Under the pieces are notes generated by a model, which was given only the letters and a program-made list of their open reading frames with translations, had not been told where the DNA came from and searched no databases. Source: Clostridia bacterium (GTDB lineage Bacteria; Bacillota; Clostridia; Oscillospirales; CAG-272). Taken from it: DNA of 10,240 bases. Shown piece after piece: positions 1 through 5,037 of the stretch. Where the stretch lies: contig JAFTLM010000049.1 in the NCBI GenBank assembly GCA_017455945.1, positions 1-10,240 of the forward strand, read 5' to 3'. The first letter of the stretch is position 1. Every line of letters begins with the position of its first letter. The position numbers and the translations under genes were made by a program.

Positions 1-385
1 ACTTTTCAAAGTCTCCGTCCTCAATAAGATAATTCATACTGTCCAAGCAACAAGTCACCGCCTGAACCGTCCCGAAAAGCTCAAAGCTCCGCATATCCTG
101 AAGCAGATACAGAATGTTTTTATTTCCAACAACAGTTCCGCGGTTATACGCTTCGTTAAGCATTTCCGCACTGCCGTCAACGCCTATCATATCAAAGCCT
201 CTGCTTGCCAGCTCGTATGTCATACTTCCTGTTCCGCACGCAAGGTCAAGAACTATGTCGGGTTTTGTAATCATATATTTTTCAAAGCAGGATTCTATAA
301 AATCCGCCCATTTTGCATAATCTATTTCAGCGTTCAGCCTATCGTAAACACCGGCAATAGAATCATACCCTTCCGAAAAGCTCAT
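1..385 (-). CDS. Class I SAM-dependent methyltransferase (partial, C-terminus missing)
   Basis: The first 128 codons of this gene are in the window; the rest lies beyond the left edge. The protein begins MSFSEGYDSIAGVYDRLNAE. At residues 45-56 it has a clear class I methyltransferase motif I (VLDLACGTGSMT), followed by the acidic motif II residue D70 (GVDGS) that normally binds the SAM ribose, and by LLQDMRSFEL at 94-103 with D97 in the adenine-contacting position. The fold and cofactor are therefore well supported; the substrate is not, and small-molecule or RNA targets are both possible. The ATG overlaps the murC stop by one base (TGATG), and a GAGG sequence seven bases upstream, inside the murC end, can serve as ribosome binding site. 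It is thus translationally coupled to murC, although this does not by itself show a cell-wall role. Confidence 0.9.
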   Translation of the reverse strand, partial: MSFSEGYDSIAGVYDRLNAEIDYAKWADFIESCFEKYMITKPDIVLDLACGTGSMTYELASRGFDMIGVDGSAEMLNEAYNRGTVVGNKNILYLLQDMRSFELFGTVQAVTCCLDSMNYLIEDGDFEK

Positions 386-1794
386 CACTTTACCTCTTCA
401 AAATTCATTTTGTCGAATATCTTATATATGTCTCCCGCACCCATAACCACAAGAAGATCACCCTCGCGAAGTTCGTGCTCAAGATATTCTATTATATTAT
501 CGTTGTCTCCAACGTACAGTCCGTTTTCAAGATTTTCGGCAACCTTTTTAGCGCTGACAGTTCCGTCGTCCGCTTCGCGTGCGGCGTAAATATCGGCTAT
601 TATCGCTTTATCGACACTGCCGAAGGAAGAAATCAGCTCTTCAAACAGTCCTGCGGTTCTTGAATAAGTATGTGGCTGAAAAACACAATAAATGCGGTTA
701 TATCCAAGCTTGAGTGCTCCCTCCAGGGTTCTTTTTATCTCAGTCGGATGATGACCGTAGTCGTCATACACGTCGGCACCGCACCATTTGCCTTTAAACT
801 CCATACGCCGATCTGCACCGGTATATTCCGAAAGTCCTGCCGATATTTTTGCACCGCCTATTCCGCACAAATACGCCACGGCACAGGTTGCAAGAGCGTT
901 ATAAATATTATGCTCACCCGAAACAGACATCTTAACGTGGCAAAAATCTTCTCCCAAAAGTTTTACGTCAAATTCGGGATACCCCCCACTAAAGCATATA
1001 TTATCTGCATAAAACATAGCATTTTTGTCGAGCGTGGAAAAACCGATTTTCCTTCCGTTACACCCCTGTATTGATTTTATCACGTTATCGTCATCGGCAT
1101 TATAAACCACGCAACCGTTTGAGGAAAATGCTATATCTGCAAACTTTCCAAAAGACGAATAAATGTGCTCCATACTTTCAAAATAGTCCACGTGATCCAT
1201 TTCCACATTGAGAATCACGGTTATGGTAGGATAAAAATGAAGAAATGAGTCCATATACTCACACGCTTCGAATATGAAGTTTTCCGATTCGCCTATTCTG
1301 TATGCCCCGCCCATACTTTTTAATGAAGCCCCCGAAAGGACGGTGGGGTCCGAATCGGCTTCCATAAAAACAGACGCACACATAGACGTACAGGTACTTT
1401 TCCCGTGCATTCCGCTTATACCGATACGTCTGCCGTATCCTGTCATAAGATAGCCCATAAAATCGGCACGTGATATACAAGGAATTTGAAGTTCAAGAGC
1501 TCTTTTATATTCGGGATTATCTTCGGATATGGCAACTGTATACACCACGGCATCATACCCTTCAAGATTATCGGCATTATGCTCGTAGAAAAGCACGATT
1601 CCTTTTTTTTCAAGACTTTCCGTAAGAACGGTTTTTGTTCTGTCGGAGCCGCCTACATTGTACCCGCGTTTTTTTGAGATAAGTGCCAACGAAGACATAT
1701 TGATACCGCCCACACCTATAAAAAACAAGCTTTTACAAGGTGCAAGCATTTCTTCGATTTTTTCAGCACCGAAACAAGTATTTTGAACGGACAT
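385..1794 (-). CDS. murC: UDP-N-acetylmuramate--L-alanine ligase MurC
   Basis: A 469-residue cytoplasmic Mur ligase that adds L-alanine to UDP-MurNAc using ATP, the first peptide-stem step of peptidoglycan synthesis. The N-terminal Rossmann domain has FFIGVGGINMSS (24-35) and GGSD (48-51). The central ATPase domain has the P-loop GISGMHGKST (125-134), the metal-binding region EACEYMDSFL (176-185) and NVEMDHVDYF (196-205), and SGEHNIYNALA (292-302). The C-terminal domain has YDDYGHHPTEI (353-363), FQPHTYSRT (382-390) and VVMGAGDI (449-456). Length is normal for MurC. The usual GTHGKTTT and EADESD sequences appear here as GMHGKSTC and EACEYMD; this matches, from memory, a variant common in Oscillospirales and does not suggest loss of function. 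The start is the ATG preceded by AGAAAGG. It is the first gene of an operon with the downstream methyltransferase and diverges from spoVG. Confidence 0.96.
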   Translation of the reverse strand: MSVQNTCFGAEKIEEMLAPCKSLFFIGVGGINMSSLALISKKRGYNVGGSDRTKTVLTESLEKKGIVLFYEHNADNLEGYDAVVYTVAISEDNPEYKRALELQIPCISRADFMGYLMTGYGRRIGISGMHGKSTCTSMCASVFMEADSDPTVLSGASLKSMGGAYRIGESENFIFEACEYMDSFLHFYPTITVILNVEMDHVDYFESMEHIYSSFGKFADIAFSSNGCVVYNADDDNVIKSIQGCNGRKIGFSTLDKNAMFYADNICFSGGYPEFDVKLLGEDFCHVKMSVSGEHNIYNALATCAVAYLCGIGGAKISAGLSEYTGADRRMEFKGKWCGADVYDDYGHHPTEIKRTLEGALKLGYNRIYCVFQPHTYSRTAGLFEELISSFGSVDKAIIADIYAAREADDGTVSAKKVAENLENGLYVGDNDNIIEYLEHELREGDLLVVMGAGDIYKIFDKMNFEEVK

Positions 1795-1843
1795 ATTTTC
1801 AGCCTTTCTTTAATCTACACAGTATGTGAATGTTTTTTGAAAA

Positions 1844-1871
1844 ATTATGTAAACACAGTGAATTTGTACAA
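1844..1871 (-). promoter_or_regulatory. Possible weak promoter for the murC operon
   Basis: Read on the minus strand, TTGTAC (1871-1866) and CATAAT (1849-1844) are separated by 16 bases. The -10 element matches the SigA consensus in five of six positions, but the -35 matches in only three. It lies about 50 bases upstream of the murC start, a plausible distance. Nothing better is visible between murC and spoVG on this strand, so the call is tentative. Confidence 0.3.
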
Positions 1872-1900
1872 GTTTAATTTACAAAAAAAACTTTTTATGT

Positions 1901-1931
1901 TTGAATAATTGTCACAAAATTGATGTATAAT
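1901..1931 (+). promoter_or_regulatory. Possible upstream spoVG promoter (P1)
   Basis: An exact TATAAT at 1926-1931 lies 74 bases before the spoVG start. The best upstream partner is TTGAAT at 1901-1906 with a long 19-base spacer; TTGTCA at 1909-1914 is too close at 11 bases. No convincing SigH-type AGGAnnT/GAAT pair, as known for Bacillus subtilis spoVG, is seen here. The -10 is good and the -35 poor. Confidence 0.35.
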
Positions 1932-1949
1932 GATGTCGTACATAGGAAA

Positions 1950-1979
1950 ACTTGAAATTACGTCAAGTAGTTCTATAAT
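1950..1979 (+). promoter_or_regulatory. Likely proximal spoVG promoter (P2) overlapping an inverted repeat
   Basis: TTGAAA at 1952-1957 and an exact TATAAT at 1974-1979 are 16 bases apart, giving a good SigA-type promoter with transcription expected to start near 1986, just before the ribosome binding site at 1990-1997. The -35 element sits inside a perfect 6-base inverted repeat, ACTTGA (1950-1955) and TCAAGT (1963-1968) with a 7-base centre. The repeat could be an operator or, in a transcript started upstream at P1, a small hairpin. Confidence 0.5.
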
Positions 1980-2005
1980 CTGCAATCGGAAAGGAAAGTC
2001 ACAGT

Positions 2006-2320
2006 ATGAAAATCACAGATATCAAAATCAGACATTTATTTGACGACGGTCCGATGAAGGCAATTGCATCGGTAACATTTGATGCACAGCTTGCCGTTCA
2101 CGACATTAAAATAATGAATGCTCGCGACAAATTCTTCATCGTTATGCCCAGTCGCAAAAATCCCGATGACACTTACAGAGACATCGTTCACCCAATCAAT
2201 GCCGAGTTCAGAGCTATGCTTGAAAAAGAAGTTTTGGAAGCGTACAATCAGGCTCTTGTTGAAGCTGAAAACGCCAAACTTTCAACTACCGAAGAAACGG
2301 CTGAGGAACAGCCCGTATAA
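2006..2320 (+). CDS. spoVG: SpoVG family septation/sporulation regulator
   Basis: A complete 104-residue SpoVG protein. SpoVG is a small nucleic-acid-binding regulator, first found through its effects on asymmetric septation and spore cortex formation in Bacillus and also acting in vegetative gene control in other Bacillota, including non-sporulating ones. The family signature is intact: MKAIASVTFD (17-26), VHDIKI (31-36), FIVMPSRK (44-51) and DIVHPIN (59-65). The C-terminal 20 residues are acidic and variable (TTEETAEEQPV), as is usual. The ATG follows AAGGAAAG at a good distance. The gene stands alone, with promoter elements directly upstream and a strong terminator directly downstream. Its presence is compatible with a spore former but does not prove sporulation. 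Confidence 0.96.
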   Translation: MKITDIKIRHLFDDGPMKAIASVTFDAQLAVHDIKIMNARDKFFIVMPSRKNPDDTYRDIVHPINAEFRAMLEKEVLEAYNQALVEAENAKLSTTEETAEEQPV

Positions 2321-2333
2321 AATTACATCGACT

Positions 2334-2362
2334 ACCGATGCCGTCAAGGCATCGGTTTTTAT
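2334..2362 (+). terminator. Rho-independent terminator of spoVG
   Basis: A perfect 9-base-pair stem, ACCGATGCC (2334-2342) and GGCATCGGT (2348-2356), encloses a 5-base loop and is followed at once by a run of T. It begins 14 bases after the spoVG stop. The minus-strand metallophosphoesterase gene ends inside the T run, so the two transcripts converge here. On the minus strand no T run directly follows the stem, so termination in that direction would be weak. Confidence 0.88.
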
Positions 2363-2886
2363 ATTTCACTGTGCGAAACAAACACTCTTTCATTTTCAAC
2401 AGAAACAATGCAAAAACTGTTGCCGTAGCCCAAGCTTCCGGGATTTACAACCGTAAGGTCTTTATTCAATATCACTCCGCCTACGTTTGCGCCCTTTTCT
2501 AAAGTATATGTCAACGGGGTGTGCGTATGACCGTACATAAGTATATCTGCACCTATTTGCGAAGCATATATCACAGCTCTCACGTCACCGCTTTTCACAG
2601 AAAAAGAATCGCCGTGTGTTATAAGAATTTTGTGACCGTAAAATTCAAGCAGCTTTTCTTTGGGCAAACTCTCTGCATAAGACGAAAAAAATCCGTCGCA
2701 GTTCCCTCTTACTTGATGTACACAAAAATTTCTTGAAGAGACACATTTTTCCACGTCACCTGCTCCGTCGCCAAGATGTATGAGCTGCCCGGGGCGAAAT
2801 TTTTCGTGAAGCTTCAGTTGATTTTTTAACAAGGTTTCAAGAATGTTATATCTGCCGTGAGTATCTGAAACAACTATAAAATCCAT
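2359..2886 (-). CDS. YfcE/MJ0936-type metallophosphoesterase
   Basis: A 175-residue calcineurin-like phosphodiesterase of the small YfcE/MJ0936 type, enzymes that use two metal ions to cleave phosphodiesters in vitro and whose physiological substrate is generally unknown. All metal-binding blocks are present: SDTHG (7-11, with D8 and H10), HLGD (37-40), GNCD (61-64), ITHGD (89-93) and YGHTHTP (118-124), plus NPGS at 148-151. The ATG at 2886 puts SDTHG where the family normally has it. A GTG nine bases upstream (2895) would add three residues and overlap the preceding gene by seven bases; it is less likely. The ATG lies two bases after the stop of the lipid kinase gene, so the two are almost certainly translated from one message. 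No good Shine-Dalgarno is seen, which fits translational coupling. Confidence 0.92.
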   Translation of the reverse strand: MDFIVVSDTHGRYNILETLLKNQLKLHEKFRPGQLIHLGDGAGDVEKCVSSRNFCVHQVRGNCDGFFSSYAESLPKEKLLEFYGHKILITHGDSFSVKSGDVRAVIYASQIGADILMYGHTHTPLTYTLEKGANVGGVILNKDLTVVNPGSLGYGNSFCIVSVENERVFVSHSEI

Positions 2887-2888
2887 AA

Positions 2889-3848
2889 TCAACACTTACC
2901 CGCAACAACACGCCGGGCATTTTCTTCGTACACAACATTGGGAATTGCCAGATTTATTTTTTTATCTGAAATTTCCAATATTAAACTGTCACATTCTTCA
3001 AGCTCACCGTCTATACAAATCCGTTCTTTCTTTTCAAACGCAATCTCAACCTTTTTGCACTTAATATACTCCAAAACCTTATCTCTGTTTTTTATACTAA
3101 GGTGTGTACCTTTTTTATATTTACCTACAAGCCCCAAAAACGTAATTCTCGAAACGTAATTTATAAAGCAAATATCCATCACTCCGTCGTTTATTTCAGC
3201 AAGAGGAGCAGAATGAAAGCCGCCGCCGTAAAAACCACCGTTTGCAAAAAACGCCAAAAGGAACTTTTTCTTTTCTCTTCTGACCCCATCTACGGTACAC
3301 GTAAACTCTATGCCGCTTTTTTTAATAAATTCTCCGATCAGCCCCAAAACATACGCCATTTTAGACGGAACATACGGCTTTTTCTTTATTAGGTCGGTTC
3401 TTGCAACAACCTCACAGTCCAAACCAATGTTAGCAACATTTATGCAATATCTGCCGTTATACTTTATAATGTCACATTTTTGTGCTTTCGCATCAATTTG
3501 AGCATTGATATCAAAAAAGAGCTCTTTATCTCCAAAATTGCGAACAAAATCGTTTCCGGTACCTATAGGAATTACCGCAAGCTCGTGACGGTCAAAATCA
3601 GCCAAACCGTTAACGCACTCATTTACCGTTCCGTCTCCTCCGCAAGCATAAAATCTATATATTTCTCCCGTATTTTGGCAATCTAAGCATACGTTTTTTA
3701 TAAAAACTTCCGCGTCACCAATTGATTCAGTGAGATATATCTCATAATCTACCGCTCTTTTTTGGCACACAGAATGTATATTTTCTGTCAATTTGTCGAC
3801 CTTATTACCTTTTCCTGCGTGAGCATTAATCACAAAGCAATGTTTCAT
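2889..3848 (-). CDS. Diacylglycerol kinase family lipid kinase
   Basis: A 319-residue soluble lipid kinase of the DagK/YegS/sphingosine-kinase superfamily, which phosphorylates membrane lipids such as diacylglycerol with ATP. The N-terminal catalytic domain has INAHAGKG (7-14), the nucleotide-binding ACGGDGTVNE (68-77) and PIGTGNDFVRNFG (94-106). The C-terminal beta-sandwich domain has NVANIGLDCEVVA (137-149), GGFYGGGFHSAPLAEINDG (204-222) and CIDGE (278-282). Both domains are complete. The start is the ATG at 3848, five bases after GAGG; a GTG two codons upstream (3854) lies within the ribosome binding site and can be excluded. In Bacillus, DgkB recycles diacylglycerol released by lipoteichoic acid synthesis; that role is possible here but not shown. 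It is the first gene of an operon with the metallophosphoesterase and has its own promoter. Confidence 0.93.
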   Translation of the reverse strand: MKHCFVINAHAGKGNKVDKLTENIHSVCQKRAVDYEIYLTESIGDAEVFIKNVCLDCQNTGEIYRFYACGGDGTVNECVNGLADFDRHELAVIPIGTGNDFVRNFGDKELFFDINAQIDAKAQKCDIIKYNGRYCINVANIGLDCEVVARTDLIKKKPYVPSKMAYVLGLIGEFIKKSGIEFTCTVDGVRREKKKFLLAFFANGGFYGGGFHSAPLAEINDGVMDICFINYVSRITFLGLVGKYKKGTHLSIKNRDKVLEYIKCKKVEIAFEKKERICIDGELEECDSLILEISDKKINLAIPNVVYEENARRVVAGKC

Positions 3849-3888
3849 AAGCACCTCATAACGACTATATTGAAGACACGTATATGTT

Positions 3889-3917
3889 ATTATACCACTT
3901 TTTATTTGTTTTGTCTA
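3889..3917 (-). promoter_or_regulatory. SigA-type promoter for the lipid kinase operon
   Basis: On the minus strand, TAGACA (3917-3912) and an exact TATAAT (3894-3889) are separated by exactly 17 bases. The -10 is preceded by TGG, giving an extended -10. Transcription would start about 35 bases before the ATG. It lies back to back with the plus-strand promoter of the small-protein operon. Confidence 0.8.
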
Positions 3918-3923
3918 CCTTTT

Positions 3924-3952
3924 TTCACGATTTTTAAAACTTTGCATATTAT
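3924..3952 (+). promoter_or_regulatory. Probable promoter of the three-gene small-protein operon
   Basis: TTCACG (3924-3929) and TATTAT (3947-3952) have a 17-base spacer and lie 32 bases before the first ATG. The -10 matches five of six consensus positions and the -35 four of six. Only six bases separate it from the divergent promoter on the other strand, so the two operons may influence each other. A sigma factor other than SigA could not be excluded from the sequence. Confidence 0.45.
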
Positions 3953-3984
3953 GCTTATAAGTCAACTTATTTTGGAGGGCAATT

Positions 3985-4203
3985 ATGCAAATCGACAAAA
4001 AATCTTTAAATATGCTTTTATCGCTTAATGATGCACAGCTTGTAAACGTTATAAAAACGATAAGCGAAAAATCGGGGTTGGATCTGTCAAGCTTCAACAT
4101 CACCGCAAACGATGTCAAAAGCATACGTTACGCTCTTGAAAATGCAAGCGATGAGGACATAAAAAGAGCTCAGGAAAGCATAAACAATTTCAAAAAGAGA
4201 TAG
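3985..4203 (+). CDS. Small helical protein of unknown function (72 aa)
   Basis: I do not recognise this protein. It has 72 residues, is charged and soluble, and is probably all-helical, with no signal peptide, cysteine or membrane segment. The N-terminal half contains a leucine-rich amphipathic stretch, LNMLLSLNDAQLVNVIKTI (8-26); the C-terminal half is rich in charged residues (SDEDIKRAQESINNFKKR). It is a real gene: a strong GGAGGG precedes the ATG by six bases, codon use matches its neighbours, and the next gene follows after eight bases, also with its own ribosome binding site. It is the first gene of an operon with two further small proteins. Function is unknown. A regulator or an accessory factor of the following proteins is possible but has no direct support. 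Confidence 0.85.
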   Translation: MQIDKKSLNMLLSLNDAQLVNVIKTISEKSGLDLSSFNITANDVKSIRYALENASDEDIKRAQESINNFKKR

Positions 4204-4211
4204 GTGAGAAT

Positions 4212-4598
4212 ATGGCAGAAGAAAAAACGAACGGCACTCCCGATCTGTCGGGCATACTCGGAGAGTTGCTTGCCAACCAAGAGCTTATGTCTAAAATAAG
4301 CAATATTGCAAGCAGTGCGGATAAAGAATCGCCAGAACACACATCAAACACTCCTGCCGATATTAACGGGCTGCTTTCCGATCCCAATATAATCGCCAAA
4401 TTGCCCGATGTTATAGGTCTTATAAAACCGCTTATGTCGAGTTCTACGCCAATACAAAAGCCAAACAATACGTTTGATAAACGGCTTGAACTGCTGATAG
4501 CGATGAAGCCTTATTTAAGCGCCAAACGCTGTGAAGCAATTGATTATATTACCAAAATGAGTAAAATTGCCGAAACAGTCAAGGGATTAAAATTATAG
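4212..4598 (+). CDS. Conserved-looking helical protein of unknown function (128 aa)
   Basis: A soluble, probably helical protein of 128 residues with no signal peptide or membrane span. Three parts can be seen: a leucine-rich stretch at 12-33 (LSGILGELLANQELMSKISN), a polar linker, a second similar stretch at 51-75 containing LLSDPNIIAKLPDVIGLIKP, and a basic C-terminal module at 89-120 (DKRLELLIAMKPYLSAKRCE). The first two are related to each other, residue 19 aligning with residue 54, which suggests an internal duplication. The C-terminal pattern 'R..LL.AMKPYLS..R...ID' resembles hypothetical proteins I associate with Clostridia, from memory only. AGGTGAG lies just before the ATG. It sits eight bases after the first operon gene and eight bases before the third. 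Function is unknown. Confidence 0.85.
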   Translation: MAEEKTNGTPDLSGILGELLANQELMSKISNIASSADKESPEHTSNTPADINGLLSDPNIIAKLPDVIGLIKPLMSSSTPIQKPNNTFDKRLELLIAMKPYLSAKRCEAIDYITKMSKIAETVKGLKL

Positions 4599-4606
4599 GA
4601 GGCATT

Positions 4607-4972
4607 ATGTACACAAAGAATACTTTCAGAAACGATGACACTATAATAATTCCTGAAAACTATAACGGAAACGCTTTTACCGAAAAGAGTGTCTTAAACG
4701 ACACCTTAGCCGAAACTTTACAGATTGAAAAAAGCGAAGATGAGTATACAGCAAAACAAGAAAGCTCAACAGAAGAAAATCAAACAGAGGCATCCCCATC
4801 CAACACTTTTATTTCTTCTCTTTTTCCGCCAAAAGTTTCAAATTCGGGCGGAATACTTAACAACATCGGTCTTGAAGAACTTATAATTCTCGGAGTACTT
4901 GTTTTGCTCTATCAAAGCGACGCGGACAATGATATTCTTCTTATGCTGTTTTTGCTTTTGTTTTACAAATAG
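4607..4972 (+). CDS. Small protein with acidic linker and hydrophobic C-terminus (121 aa), function unknown
   Basis: A 121-residue protein of unknown function. Residues 1-75 are polar and acidic, rich in Asn, Thr, Ser and Glu, and probably disordered. A glycine-rich joint (SGGILNNIG, 80-88) leads to LEELIILGVLVLLYQ (89-103) and DILLMLFLLLFYK (109-121), two strongly hydrophobic stretches separated by the acidic SDADN. The protein ends in the second stretch. Each stretch has only about 11-13 hydrophobic residues, short for a normal membrane helix, so it may be a re-entrant hairpin, a peripheral membrane anchor or an aggregation-prone tail. No N-terminal signal peptide is present. AGGAGG precedes the ATG by five bases, the best ribosome binding site in the operon. 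C-termini of this two-stretch pattern recur, from memory, in Clostridia hypothetical proteins, some thought to be spore-related; a spore role here is a guess. Confidence 0.85.
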   Translation: MYTKNTFRNDDTIIIPENYNGNAFTEKSVLNDTLAETLQIEKSEDEYTAKQESSTEENQTEASPSNTFISSLFPPKVSNSGGILNNIGLEELIILGVLVLLYQSDADNDILLMLFLLLFYK

Positions 4973-4983
4973 GAACTTTATTA

Positions 4984-5012
4984 TTGACGGAAAGCAAAAT
5001 TTGTGGTAAAAT
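4984..5012 (+). promoter_or_regulatory. Strong SigA-type promoter for recG
   Basis: TTGACG (4984-4989) and TAAAAT (5007-5012) have an exact 17-base spacer, and the -10 is preceded by TGG as an extended -10. The expected start of transcription near 5019 leaves a short leader with AAGGAGGT at 5026-5033. The element starts 11 bases after the stop of the third small-protein gene, so recG can be transcribed separately, though no terminator separates it from that operon. Confidence 0.78.
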
Positions 5013-5037
5013 AAAGTATAAAAACAAGGAGGTCTAT

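Noticed and set aside
670..1074. A 134-residue open frame antisense to murC
   Set aside because: It lies wholly within murC on the other strand, lacks a convincing ribosome binding site and shows no recognisable motif; murC is certain.
1795..2005. A riboswitch or small RNA in the murC-spoVG gap
   Set aside because: The region is A+T rich; apart from promoter-like elements and one 6-base inverted repeat, no stable multi-stem structure or known riboswitch core was seen.
2118..2456. A 112-residue frame overlapping spoVG on the same strand
   Set aside because: It is out of frame with spoVG, runs through the terminator and has no family features.
4984..5037. An upstream TTG start that would lengthen RecG by 18 residues
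   Set aside because: The TTG is the first half of the -35 box TTGACG. The ATG at 5038 has an excellent AAGGAGGT and matches the normal RecG N-terminus.
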